A stretch of 9,633 nt of DNA from Lysobacteraceae bacterium. Its GTDB lineage: Bacteria; Pseudomonadota; Gammaproteobacteria; Xanthomonadales; Xanthomonadaceae. Below are positions 1-6,996 of the stretch, piece by piece. Numbering within the stretch: the first letter of the stretch is position 1; every line of letters begins with the position of its first letter. The stretch covers positions 1 through 9,633 of the forward strand of contig JAIXTZ010000169.1 in NCBI GenBank assembly GCA_027483745.1, given 5' to 3'. Below the pieces are notes generated by a model. That model saw only the letters and a list, made by a program, of their open reading frames with translations, searched no databases and was not told where the DNA came from. The translations under genes and the position numbers were made by a program.

Positions 1-88
1 GGTGGTGGAGGGCGCAGACAAGGCGTATGCTGAGAAGCATGCGGCGCTGTATGAGGAGTGGCAGCAGGAGGTGTTCAACAAGATACAG
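1..88 (+). CDS. Partial eukaryotic exon, probably green algal
   Basis: The frame beginning at base 2 is open to base 88 and encodes 29 residues ending in EVFNKIQ, rich in Glu, Lys, Ala and aromatic residues (AYAEKH, ALYEEWQQ). This looks like helical or coiled-coil protein. It ends exactly at CAG followed by GT, a standard exon end, and the frame is closed downstream by a TGA at 161-163 inside the putative intron. Codons such as ATA, TAT and GCT are unlike the G/C-ending codons of the bacterial genes further right. The pattern W-x(4)-F-x-x-IQ loosely recalls FAM228-type ciliary proteins, but that is from memory and weak. No bacterial gene start or Shine-Dalgarno site is visible. The 5' part lies outside the window. 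An alternative is unannotated noncoding DNA that happens to be open. Confidence 0.55.
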
Positions 89-241
89 GTGGTTGGGGGG
101 CTGGGCCAGGCGCCGTTCTGTGCATGTGGGCTGGGTGGGTTGGATGCACCTGGGGTTGCATGAGGGGCCAGCGACCTGAGGGCGTGTACTTGGCGTGTGC
201 TGCCACACCACCTTTCCCCGGCACCCCACGGACCTTTACAG
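89..241 (+). other. Putative spliceosomal intron (153 bases)
   Basis: The segment starts with GTGGTTG directly after CAG and ends with a pyrimidine-containing tract and TTTACAG before GAG. Removing it joins two codons in the same phase (CAG then GAG, phase 0). It holds an in-frame TGA at 161-163, so reading through would end the protein, while splicing restores the frame. It is G- and T-rich, with runs such as GGTTGGGGGG and TGGGCTGGGTGGGTTGG, typical of introns in GC-rich volvocine algae and unlike anything else in the window. The 5' splice site GTGGTT is not a perfect match to the common GTGAGT. Splicing cannot be proven from DNA alone. Confidence 0.5.
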
Positions 242-316
242 GAGCGCATCTGCGCGGGGGCGGCGCGCACCTCCGTCCCGCAGCTGGAGGCACGCCTGCG
301 GGCGGCCGGCGCGGAG
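242..316 (+). CDS. Partial second exon of the same eukaryotic gene
   Basis: After the AG at 240-241 the frame resumes and encodes ERICAGAARTSVPQLEAR, then LRAAGAE. It has the same helical, Ala/Arg/Glu-rich character as the first exon and does not match the part of a D-alanyl-D-alanine carboxypeptidase expected here. A true dacC gene would show the KTG motif and its Gly/Thr-rich surroundings just upstream of the AASAKRG segment, and these are absent. The right boundary is uncertain because the next ten codons fit either parent; the exon could extend to about 346. Together with the upstream exon this gives about 54 residues of an unidentified protein. Confidence 0.45.
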
Positions 317-346
317 TACGTCGCCGCGGCGTCGGCCAAGCGCGGC
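317..346 (+). other. Chimeric junction zone, eukaryote-like to bacterial
   Basis: The protein changes here from an unidentified helical sequence to a recognisable carboxypeptidase. The ten codons for YVAAASAKRG are compatible with both sides: Y-x-x-AASAKRG is typical of PBP5-type proteins just after the KTG motif, and a Tyr/Ala/Lys/Arg-rich helix continues the exon 2 style. The breakpoint therefore cannot be placed more finely than about 317-346. The frame is kept across it, which has a one-in-three chance for a random join. No transposon end, target duplication or vector-like sequence is visible. Confidence 0.5.
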
Positions 347-787
347 GACATGCGCCTGATCTCGGTGGTGATGGGCATCGAAACCGACTCGCGCGCCGAC
401 GCCTTCCGCATCCGCGAAGGCGACAACCTCGCGCTGCTCAACTGGGGTTTCCGCTTCTACGAGACGCACGCGCTCTTCGGTGGCAGCGCCGCGCTGGCCA
501 CCCAGCCGCTGTTCAAGGGCGAGACCGAAACTGTCGAGCTCGGCGTCACCACGCCGGTGCTGGTCACGCTGCCGCGCGGGCGCTACGGCGACCTCAAGCC
601 GCAGATCGACGTGCCGAAGCAGATCGTCGCGCCGATCACGCAGGGCCAGGCCATCGGCACCGTGCGCGTGATGCTCGATGGCAAGGAAGTGGCCTCGGCG
701 CCGCTGGTGGCTCTGAAGCCCGTGGCCGAAGCGGGCTTCTTCGGCCGCATGTACGATGAATTCCTGATGTGGTGGAACGCCGAGTAA
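317..787 (+). CDS. dacC: D-alanyl-D-alanine carboxypeptidase, C-terminal fragment
   Basis: About 156 residues remain of a PBP5/PBP6-type serine carboxypeptidase, a periplasmic enzyme that trims the terminal D-Ala from peptidoglycan pentapeptides. Visible are the end of the peptidase S11 fold (AASAKRG, MRLISVVMG, LLNWGFRFYET), the beta-rich C-terminal domain (LGVTTPVLVTLPRGRY through PLVAL, roughly residues 70-132) and a final amphipathic segment, AGFFGRMYDEFLMWWNAE, the usual inner-membrane anchor. The catalytic SxxK, SxN and KTG motifs and the signal peptide are all missing because the left side is replaced by eukaryote-like sequence. Between VVMG and LLNWGF I count 19 residues, about six more than I recall for E. 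coli DacA. Position directly before ybeD-lipB-lipA matches the conserved dacA/dacC neighbourhood. The symbol follows usual xanthomonad naming; dacA is equally possible. Confidence 0.88.
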   Translation, partial: YVAAASAKRGDMRLISVVMGIETDSRADAFRIREGDNLALLNWGFRFYETHALFGGSAALATQPLFKGETETVELGVTTPVLVTLPRGRYGDLKPQIDVPKQIVAPITQGQAIGTVRVMLDGKEVASAPLVALKPVAEAGFFGRMYDEFLMWWNAE

Positions 788-793
788 TCGGCC

Positions 794-799
794 GGAGAG
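794..799 (+). promoter_or_regulatory. Ribosome binding site for ybeD
   Basis: GGAGAG lies three bases before the ATG at 803, in the 15-base gap after the dacC stop. The spacing is short, but this is the clearest purine-rich site in the operon and supports the start at 803. Confidence 0.5.
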
Positions 800-802
800 C
801 GC

Positions 803-1081
803 ATGTCGATCACTTCCGACAACCCCGAGCACGGGCTGCAGTTCCCGGGCACGTTCGAAATCAGCGCGATGGGTGCGGCCGGCGCCGGGCTCGAGGCAAA
901 GATGGCTGATGCGCTGGAGGCCGCCGGGCTCGTCGTGCACCGCGAGCGCCATCGCAGCCGGCCTTCCGCCAAGGGCAACTGGGTGTCCGTCACCTATGCC
1001 TTCGACGCCGCGTCGCGCGCCGACTACGAGAAAGCGCACGAGACCCTGCGCGCCCTGCCCGAAGTGAAGTGGACGCTCTGA
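803..1081 (+). CDS. ybeD: YbeD-like DUF493 family protein
   Basis: A 92-residue protein of the DUF493/YbeD family (about 87 residues in E. coli), a small cytosolic alpha/beta protein with a ferredoxin-like fold related to the regulatory domain of D-3-phosphoglycerate dehydrogenase. The N-terminal [13 protein letters not shown] and the C-terminal pattern [35 protein letters not shown] style (strand, helix, final short strand) are family hallmarks. Its exact role is unknown; the conserved place between the D,D-carboxypeptidase and lipB has led to suggestions of an allosteric or regulatory part in lipoate metabolism, but that is inference. The gene starts 15 bases after dacC, and its last 13 bases overlap the chosen lipB start, so the genes are probably co-transcribed and translationally coupled. 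Confidence 0.9.
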   Translation: MSITSDNPEHGLQFPGTFEISAMGAAGAGLEAKMADALEAAGLVVHRERHRSRPSAKGNWVSVTYAFDAASRADYEKAHETLRALPEVKWTL

Positions 1082-1746
1082 GCCCGGTGCGCGTGCGCTG
1101 GCTGGGCCGGCAGGCCTATGCGCCGGTGTGGCGCGCCATGCAGGCGCTCACCGACCAGCGCGGCGCCGACACCGTCGACGAGCTCTGGCTGGTCGAACAC
1201 GACCCGGTCTTCACGCTCGGCCAGGCCGGCAAGCCGGAACACGTGCTGGCGCCCGGCGACATCCCGGTGATTCCCGTCGACCGCGGGGGCCAGGTGACCT
1301 ACCACGGCCCCGGCCAGCTGGTGGCCTATCCGCTGGTGGACCTGCGGCGGCTCGGCATCGGCGTGAAGGCGCTGGTCGAACGCATCGAACAGGCCCTCAT
1401 CGACACCTGCGCCACCTACGGCATCGCCGCCTTCCGCAAGGAGGGCGCCCCGGGCGTGTACACCGCCGATGGGGCCAAGATCGCCGCACTGGGCCTGCGC
1501 GTGCGGCGTGGATGCAGCTTCCACGGCCTCGCGTTCAACATCGCGATGGACCTCGAACCCTTCCAGCGCATCAACCCCTGTGGCTACGCCGGGCAGCCGG
1601 TGACCACGCTGCTAGACTGCGGTGGCCCCGGTGAGCTGCGCCTTGTGGCCGACGTGCTGGTGCCCCATCTCTGCCGACAGCTCGGCCTTGCCGCCGAGTG
1701 GCGAGACGACCCGCCCGACCTCGGCGCGGCGCCCGCCGGCCCCTGA
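1069..1746 (+). CDS. lipB: Octanoyl-[acyl-carrier-protein]:protein octanoyltransferase
   Basis: LipB transfers octanoate from acyl carrier protein to a lysine in lipoyl domains of pyruvate and 2-oxoglutarate dehydrogenase E2 subunits and of glycine cleavage H protein, the first step of lipoate synthesis. The 225-residue protein carries the family signature [12 protein letters not shown] (residues 72-83), the lysine of GAKIAALG (Lys137) and the acyl-accepting cysteine in NPCGYAG (Cys171), which form the catalytic dyad. [12 protein letters not shown] near residue 41 is also typical. The start is a GTG inside the end of ybeD (13-base overlap); later in-frame GTG codons at 1087 and 1093 are possible and would still leave the fold intact because WLGR begins just after. 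The Pro/Ala-rich C-terminal tail after about residue 212 is not conserved. lipA follows 16 bases later. Confidence 0.95.
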   Translation: MDALSPVRVRWLGRQAYAPVWRAMQALTDQRGADTVDELWLVEHDPVFTLGQAGKPEHVLAPGDIPVIPVDRGGQVTYHGPGQLVAYPLVDLRRLGIGVKALVERIEQALIDTCATYGIAAFRKEGAPGVYTADGAKIAALGLRVRRGCSFHGLAFNIAMDLEPFQRINPCGYAGQPVTTLLDCGGPGELRLVADVLVPHLCRQLGLAAEWRDDPPDLGAAPAGP

Positions 1747-1762
1747 CGACGCGACCCCGACC

Positions 1763-2758
1763 ATGTCCACGCCGACCAAGACCATCCCGCTCACCGTGTT
1801 GACGCCCGACGCGCTCGAAGCGGGCAAGAAGCAGCTCGGCGGCGACAAGATCGGCAAGAGCCCGGTCCAGTTCGACGAGGCGCCCAAGCTGCGCAAGCCG
1901 AGCTGGATCCGCGTGCGCATCCCGGCCGGCAACGCGGTGCAGCAGCTGAAGTCGAAGCTGCGCGAGAACGCGCTCGTCACCGTCTGCGAAGAGGCGAGCT
2001 GCCCGAACATCCACGAGTGCTTCAGCCACGGCACCGCCACCTTCATGATCCTCGGCGAGGTCTGCACGCGCCGCTGCAGCTTCTGCGACGTGGCCCACGG
2101 CCGGCCCAAGCCGCCGGACGCCTCGGAGCCGCTGAAGCTCGCGCAGACGATCGCCGACATGCGCCTGAAGTACGTGGTGATCACCTCGGTGGACCGCGAC
2201 GACCTGCGTGACGGTGGCGCCCAGCACTTCGCCGACTGCATCCGCGAGGCCCGTGCGCTGTCGCCGGCCCTGAAGATCGAGATCCTCACGCCCGACTTCC
2301 GCGGCAAGGGCCGCATGGACCGCGCGCTGGAGATCCTCGCCACGAACCCGCCGGACGTCTTCAACCACAACCTCGAGACCGTGCGCCCGCTCTACCCGAA
2401 CGTGCGCCCGGGCGCCGACTACGACTGGTCGCTGCAGCTGCTGCAGCGCTTCAAGGCGCAGCATCCGGACGTTCCGACCAAGAGCGGCATCATGCTCGGC
2501 CTTGGCGAAAGCATGGACCAGGTGAAGGAATGCCTGCGCCATTTGCGCGACCACGACGTCGACATGATCACGATCGGCCAGTACCTGCAGCCCACGCCGC
2601 ATCATCATCCCGTGATGCGCTACTGGACGCCGGAGGAGTTCAAGGAACTCGAGGCCTATGGCTACGGTCTGGGCTTCACGCACGTCGCCTCGGGGCCGAT
2701 GGTGCGCTCGTCCTACCACGCCGATCGCTCGGCGGCCGAGGCGGGCGTGATCGCCTGA
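1763..2758 (+). CDS. lipA: Lipoyl synthase
   Basis: LipA is a cytosolic radical-SAM enzyme that inserts two sulfur atoms at C6 and C8 of the octanoyl group placed by LipB. The 331-residue product has both iron-sulfur sites: the auxiliary cluster cysteines [12 protein letters not shown] (Cys75, Cys80, Cys86) and the radical-SAM motif CTRRCSFC (Cys101, Cys105, Cys108) followed by DVAHG. The C-terminal RSSYHA (residues 315-320) supplies the serine that ligates the auxiliary cluster sacrificed as sulfur donor. Other conserved blocks are [24 protein letters not shown] and [10 protein letters not shown]. The frame is open further upstream, but ATG 1763 gives the normal length and follows the lipB stop by 16 bases. 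No clear Shine-Dalgarno site precedes it, so coupling to lipB translation is likely. The N-terminal 40 residues are variable in the family. Confidence 0.97.
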   Translation: MSTPTKTIPLTVLTPDALEAGKKQLGGDKIGKSPVQFDEAPKLRKPSWIRVRIPAGNAVQQLKSKLRENALVTVCEEASCPNIHECFSHGTATFMILGEVCTRRCSFCDVAHGRPKPPDASEPLKLAQTIADMRLKYVVITSVDRDDLRDGGAQHFADCIREARALSPALKIEILTPDFRGKGRMDRALEILATNPPDVFNHNLETVRPLYPNVRPGADYDWSLQLLQRFKAQHPDVPTKSGIMLGLGESMDQVKECLRHLRDHDVDMITIGQYLQPTPHHHPVMRYWTPEEFKELEAYGYGLGFTHVASGPMVRSSYHADRSAAEAGVIA

Positions 2759-2774
2759 TGCGACGACCGGCACA

Positions 2775-2802
2775 TTGACCGGCTGCCCAACCGCGGCATG
2801 CT
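2775..2802 (+). promoter_or_regulatory. Candidate sigma-70 promoter for prc
   Basis: TTGACC at 2775-2780 matches five of six bases of the -35 consensus. A weak -10, CATGCT at 2797-2802 (half the consensus bases), follows with a 16-base spacer. It lies in the only real gap in the plus-strand gene run, between lipA and prc. Transcription would begin near 2808-2810, downstream of the ATG at 2798, which argues for the prc start at 2828. Matched by eye only. Confidence 0.42.
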
Positions 2803-2827
2803 GCATCGAACGGACGGACCACACCCC

Positions 2828-5017
2828 ATGCTGAAGCCGCTGCCCCTCATCCTCGCCCTTGCGCTGCCGCTGGCCCTCGCCGGCACGGCGCTCTCGCCAC
2901 AGGTCGCCACCGGCAGTGTCGCCGCAGCGCCGGGCGTTTCGGCGGGCACGCCGGCGTTCCGCCCCACCGTCGACCAGCAGGGTGCCGCGCGCATGGTGTA
3001 CGGCGTGCTGTCGGACAGCCGCTACGCCTACGCGCCCAAGCCGCTCGACGACGCACTGAGCAGCGCCATCTTCAGCCGCTACCTTGAAAGCCTCGATGGC
3101 CAGCGGCTGTTCTTCATGCAGTCGGACATCGACGCGTTCCAGAAGAACGAGAGCCGCTTCGACGACGCCATCAAGGGCCAGAGTCTGCAGCCGGCCTTCG
3201 ACCTTTACACCCGCTACATGCTGCGCGTCTCCGAGCGCGTGGCGTTCGCCCGCGAGCGTTTGGAGGGCGAGTTCGACTTCAGCACCGACGAAGTCTGGCG
3301 CTACGAGCGCGAGGACGCGCCGTGGGCCGCCAGCAGCGCCGAGCTCGACACGCTGTGGGAGAAGTACGTCAAGAACGACTGGCTGCGCCTGAAGCTCGCC
3401 GGCCGCGCGCCGGAGGAAATCCGCCGCACGCTCGACCGCCGCTACGCGCAGATGGCCACGCGGGTGAACCAGCTGAAGCCCGAGGATGCGTTCGAGACCT
3501 TCATGAACGCCTACACGGAGTCGATCGATCCGCACACGGGCTACATGAGCCCGCGCAGTGCCGAGAACTTCAACATGTCGATGCGCCTCTCGCTCGAGGG
3601 CATTGGCGCGGTGCTGCAGTCGCAGGACGACTATGTGGTGGTGCGCACGCTCGTCCCGGGCGGCCCCGCCGCCCAGACGGGCCAGCTCAGCGTCGGCGAT
3701 CGCATCGTCGCCGTGGCGCAGGGCAACGGCCCGATGGTCGACGTGATGGGCTGGCGCATCGACGACGTCGTGCAGCTGGTGCGCGGCGCCAAGGGCACGA
3801 CGGTGCGCCTCGACACCATCCCAGCCGCCAACGGCATCGACGGCGCGCACCGCATCGTCGAGATCGTCCGCGACCGCGTGAAGCTGGAAGAGCAGGCCGC
3901 GCGCCGGCAGCTGATCGAGGCGGATGGCAAGCGCATCGGCGTGATCCGCCTGCCCACCTTCTATGCCGATTTCGAAGCCAAGCGCCGCGGCGACGCCGAC
4001 GCGCGTTCCGCCACCACCGATGTCGCCAAGCTGCTGGCCGAGCTGAAGGCCGAGAAGGTCGACGGCGTGGTGGTCGACTTGCGCGGCAACGGTGGCGGCT
4101 CGCTCACGGAGGCCGTCGAGCTCACCGGGCTGTTCGTCGATACCGGCCCGGTCGTGCAGGTGCGCGAGGCGGGTGGCCGCATCAGCATCGAGAGTGACGA
4201 CGTGGCCGGCGTGGCCTGGGACGGCCCGTTGGCCGTGCTGGTCGACCGCAGCTCCGCCTCGGCGTCCGAGATCTTCGCCGCCGCCATCCAGGATTACGGC
4301 CGCGGCCTGATCATCGGCGAGACCACCTTCGGCAAGGGCACGGTGCAGAACCTCATCGACCTCGACCGCTTCCAGAACAGCCGCGAGCCGCGCTTCGGCC
4401 AGCTGAAGCTCACCGTCGCGCAGTTCTTCCGCATCGACGGCGGCACCACGCAGTTCAACGGCGTCGTGCCCGACCTCGCCTTCCCCGTCACGCTCGACGC
4501 CAGCGAGTTCGGCGAGAGCAGCTACGACAACGCCCTGCCGGCCAGCCGCATCCAGCCCGCCAGCCACCGCACCTACGGCAATTTCGCGCCGATGCTGCTG
4601 CCGCTGGCGCAGCGCCATGAAGCGCGCATCGCCAAGGACGTCGAGTTCGGCTGGTGGCGCGAGGACGTGGCCGAGTTCCGCAAGGAGCGCGAGGAGGGCA
4701 CGATCTCGCTCAACGAAGCCACCCGCCGCACCGAACGCGATGAGGCGGAAGCCAAGCGCCTAGCCCGCGCCGCCGAGCGCAAGCGCCTCGGCCTCGACGA
4801 CAGCCTGCCGAACCGCGCCGACGACGGCCTGCAGGCCGACGAGCGTGACGTGGCCGAGCAGGTGGCCGACGAGAAGGCGGCCGAGAACCACATCGATCCG
4901 CTGCTGCGCGAGTCGGCCCACGTGCTGGCCGACGCGCTCGGCCTGCTGGCCGGCAACCAGCGCCTCGCGACGCAGGTGCTGCCGGAGTCGCGCCAGGCCA
5001 CGCTCTGGGCGGATTGA
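2828..5017 (+). CDS. prc: Carboxy-terminal processing (tail-specific) protease Prc
   Basis: A 729-residue periplasmic S41 serine protease. In E. coli, Prc trims the C terminus of PBP3 (FtsI) and, with NlpI, degrades the cell-wall hydrolase MepS. From the N terminus there is a signal peptide (MLKPLPLILALALPLALAG), an N-terminal lid domain (about 45-245, with IDPHTGYMSP), a PDZ domain (about 250-345, with GIGAVLQ and VGDRIVAV), the catalytic S41 domain (about 368-545, with DLRGNGGG at 417-424) and the C-terminal DUF3340-like region (about 555-695, rich in Glu, Arg and Ala). The Ser-Lys dyad is Ser478 in SSASASEIF and Lys503 in FGKGTVQ. ATG 2828 is preferred over ATG 2798 because it places a proper signal peptide first, has GGACGG ten bases before it, and the candidate -10 box overlaps 2798. 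The link to the cell-wall gene dacC upstream is contextual. Confidence 0.96.
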   Translation: MLKPLPLILALALPLALAGTALSPQVATGSVAAAPGVSAGTPAFRPTVDQQGAARMVYGVLSDSRYAYAPKPLDDALSSAIFSRYLESLDGQRLFFMQSDIDAFQKNESRFDDAIKGQSLQPAFDLYTRYMLRVSERVAFARERLEGEFDFSTDEVWRYEREDAPWAASSAELDTLWEKYVKNDWLRLKLAGRAPEEIRRTLDRRYAQMATRVNQLKPEDAFETFMNAYTESIDPHTGYMSPRSAENFNMSMRLSLEGIGAVLQSQDDYVVVRTLVPGGPAAQTGQLSVGDRIVAVAQGNGPMVDVMGWRIDDVVQLVRGAKGTTVRLDTIPAANGIDGAHRIVEIVRDRVKLEEQAARRQLIEADGKRIGVIRLPTFYADFEAKRRGDADARSATTDVAKLLAELKAEKVDGVVVDLRGNGGGSLTEAVELTGLFVDTGPVVQVREAGGRISIESDDVAGVAWDGPLAVLVDRSSASASEIFAAAIQDYGRGLIIGETTFGKGTVQNLIDLDRFQNSREPRFGQLKLTVAQFFRIDGGTTQFNGVVPDLAFPVTLDASEFGESSYDNALPASRIQPASHRTYGNFAPMLLPLAQRHEARIAKDVEFGWWREDVAEFRKEREEGTISLNEATRRTERDEAEAKRLARAAERKRLGLDDSLPNRADDGLQADERDVAEQVADEKAAENHIDPLLRESAHVLADALGLLAGNQRLATQVLPESRQATLWAD

Positions 5018-5033
5018 TCCCGCTGGCGTTCCC

Positions 5034-5918
5034 GTGGCGGCGTCCTTGAACGCCGCTGCGCCGTCGCGCCTCGCCATCGCCGCCGCGCTCGCGGCGGTCT
5101 ACCTCGTCTGGGGCTCGACTTACCTCGCCATCGCCATCGGCGTGCAGGGCTATCCGCCTTTCGCCATGGGCGCGATCCGCATGCTCGCCGCCGGTGCGCT
5201 GTTCTACGCCCTGCTGCGCTGGCGTGGCGTGGCCCCACCCACCCGCGCGCAGTGGCGCAACCTCGCCGCGATGGGCGTGTTCATGGTGCTGTTCGCCAAC
5301 GGGTTGGTGAACCTCGCGCAGACCGAAGTGAGCAGCGGCCTCGCCGCGATCGCGGTGGCCTCGATGCCGCTGTTCGTCGCCGTGTTTTCCACCCTGCGTG
5401 GGCGAAAGCTCGGCGCGCTGGAATGGACGGGCATCGTCATGGGCCTCGGCGGCGTCGCGCTGCTGAACTTGGGCAGCGAGCTGCGCGGCTCGTGGCTCGG
5501 CATGGTCTGCCTGATCGTCGCGCCGCTCTCGTGGGCCTGGGGCTCGGTGTGGAGCCGCGACCAGGACCTGCCCACGCCCTTCATGAACGCTGCCGGCCAA
5601 ATGCTTTGCGGCGGCGTGTGGATGACCCTCGCCTCGCTGGTGCTGGGTGAGCGCTTCGCCGGCATGCCGCCGCTGGATTCGACGCTGGCCCTCGTCTACC
5701 TCGCGCTGTTCGGTTCGATCGTCGGTTTCACCGCCTACGTGTGGCTGCTCCACCACGTGCGCCCGGCGCTGGCCACGTCCTATGCCTACGTGAACCCGGC
5801 CATCGCGGTGCTGCTGGGCACCGTCGTGCTGCACGAGCGCTTCGATGCCGACACCTGGCTGGCGATGGGCGTCATTCTCGCGAGCGTGGTGCTGGTGACG
5901 CGGGCGCCGAAGCGGTAG
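5034..5918 (+). CDS. yedA: EamA/DMT-superfamily transporter, YedA-like
   Basis: An inner-membrane protein of 294 residues with about ten hydrophobic helices in two EamA repeats (about 13-146 and 154-289). The first helix holds YLVWGSTYLAIAIGV, the hallmark of the YedA/PecM-type drug/metabolite transporters, and the second repeat ends with SYAYVNPAIAVLLG and a glutamate (HERFD). Substrate cannot be read from sequence; relatives export amino acids, pigments or drugs. The start is taken as GTG 5034, 16 bases after the prc stop, because it leaves a short cytosolic N terminus before helix 1; TTG 5046 is an alternative. No strong Shine-Dalgarno site is seen. The gene probably shares a transcript with prc, though no functional link is evident. 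Its last 47 bases overlap the 3' end of the convergent serine hydrolase gene. Confidence 0.87.
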   Translation: MAASLNAAAPSRLAIAAALAAVYLVWGSTYLAIAIGVQGYPPFAMGAIRMLAAGALFYALLRWRGVAPPTRAQWRNLAAMGVFMVLFANGLVNLAQTEVSSGLAAIAVASMPLFVAVFSTLRGRKLGALEWTGIVMGLGGVALLNLGSELRGSWLGMVCLIVAPLSWAWGSVWSRDQDLPTPFMNAAGQMLCGGVWMTLASLVLGERFAGMPPLDSTLALVYLALFGSIVGFTAYVWLLHHVRPALATSYAYVNPAIAVLLGTVVLHERFDADTWLAMGVILASVVLVTRAPKR

Positions 5919-6969
5919 CGCGCAGGGCCGGGATGACGTGCTCCGTCATGATGCGAAGCGTGTTGCGATGGGGTTGGGGGACGTCGAAGTTGGTCGTGGT
6001 GATCACGACGACGGCGTCGAGTGCCGGGATCACTTGCACGCTGTTGCCGCCGGTCCCGTTCATCGCATAGGTCTTCACCGCGCCGCCATCCGCCGGAAAG
6101 GTCATCAGCCACCACAGGTAGCCGTACTCGATGCCCGCCTCGGGATCGACGACGGCCTTCGGCGTGCGCGAGGCTTCGATCCACGCCGCCGGCAGGATCT
6201 GGCGGTCGCCGTGCCGCCCGTCATGCAGATAAAGCTCGCCCAGCGTCAGCAGATCGCGGCTGCGCAGCGACAGCCCGCCGCCGCCCTGGGCGAGGCCCAA
6301 GGGCGAGAACTGCCATTCCGGGGCTTCGATGCCGAGCGGCGTGAACAGGCGCTGCTGCGCGTACTCCTGCAGTGGTAGGCCGACCGCCCCCTGCACCGCG
6401 GCGCCCAGCGTGGTGACACCCGCCGTGCAGTAGCGGAAGTTCCTGCCGTAGGGCGAATCCTTCGGCGCCTTCATCCAGGCGGGATAGCCCTGGATCGGCA
6501 GATCGAGGAAGAAGCCGACCCAGTCTTCGACGAGGTACATGCGTTCCTCGTTGCCGCGCGAGAACGAGTTCTCGTCGTGGCATTCGAGCGGCCCCGACAT
6601 GCTCAGCAGCGCGTCGAAGCTCATCGCGTCCTTGCGCGGGTCGGGGCTGGCGGGGGGCATCGTGCGACCCAGGAAGGGCATCACCGCGGCCTCGACGCTG
6701 TCGATCTTGCCGTCGGCGATCGCCGCGCCCACCAGCATGCCCGTCACGGTCTTGGTGACCGAGCGGGTGTTGCGCCTTGCCTCCGCGCCCAACCCGTCGT
6801 AGTAGCGCTCGAAGACGACCTCGCCGTGCTGGGCGACCACGACGCTGGTGATGCTGCCGAAGTCCTCCGCTTCGATGGCCCGATCGAGCGGGTCGAGGTC
6901 GGGCATCGACGCGGCCTGGATCGGCGACAGCGAGCACAAGGCGATGCACAACGCGAGGGAGGTCTTCAT
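5872..6969 (-). CDS. Exported serine hydrolase, beta-lactamase/CubicO-EstB family
   Basis: A 365-residue protein with a Sec-type signal peptide (MKTSLALCIALCSLSPIQA) and the fold of class C beta-lactamases, EstB esterases and NylB-like hydrolases. The nucleophile motif SVTK is at residues 70-73 (Ser70, Lys73). The second motif, normally Tyr-x-Asn, reads YCT at 180-182, with Thr replacing Asn. The third motif region is NGTGGN (304-309), followed by SVQVIPALDAVVVITTTN, a pattern of this superfamily. W148-F153 and the GGGGLSLRSRDLLTLGELYL block (229-248) are also typical. Such proteins may be esterases, peptidases or amidases; true beta-lactamase activity is not implied. The gene begins 30 bases after the araC-type regulator on the same strand, suggesting co-transcription or a dedicated regulator. 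The Ala/Pro-rich C-terminal tail lies within the overlap with the yedA-like gene. A weak GGAC precedes the start. Confidence 0.88.
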   Translation of the reverse strand: MKTSLALCIALCSLSPIQAASMPDLDPLDRAIEAEDFGSITSVVVAQHGEVVFERYYDGLGAEARRNTRSVTKTVTGMLVGAAIADGKIDSVEAAVMPFLGRTMPPASPDPRKDAMSFDALLSMSGPLECHDENSFSRGNEERMYLVEDWVGFFLDLPIQGYPAWMKAPKDSPYGRNFRYCTAGVTTLGAAVQGAVGLPLQEYAQQRLFTPLGIEAPEWQFSPLGLAQGGGGLSLRSRDLLTLGELYLHDGRHGDRQILPAAWIEASRTPKAVVDPEAGIEYGYLWWLMTFPADGGAVKTYAMNGTGGNSVQVIPALDAVVVITTTNFDVPQPHRNTLRIMTEHVIPALRATASAPASPAPRSRE

Positions 6970-6996
6970 GGAGCGTCCGTGGGTGAGGGCTGGGGG

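Noticed and set aside
58..759. A plus-strand frame through the left end and the carboxypeptidase
   Set aside because: It is out of frame with the recognisable PBP5 C-terminal domain and Arg-rich throughout.
2759..2827. Possible lipA terminator
   Set aside because: The repeated GACCGG copies are direct, not inverted, and no T-run follows; only a promoter-like pattern is visible.
1571..4618. A 1015-codon open frame on the minus strand, antisense to lipB, lipA and prc
   Set aside because: Its composition (Arg/Ala/Val/His/Asp repeats) is what GC-rich genes give when read antisense. The plus strand carries clear families with intact catalytic motifs over the same bases.
4710..5834. A long minus-strand frame rich in His, Arg, Gly and Gln over prc and the transporter
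   Set aside because: Low-complexity antisense translation; the plus strand encodes an intact protease tail and a ten-helix transporter.
5919..5960. Possible bidirectional terminator between the convergent genes
   Set aside because: The stop codons lie inside each other's genes and I see no stable hairpin followed by a T-run on either strand.
6037..6057. NGTGGN read as a classical KTG beta-lactamase motif
   Set aside because: Lys is absent and the context matches EstB/CubicO-type hydrolases, so antibiotic resistance is not supported.
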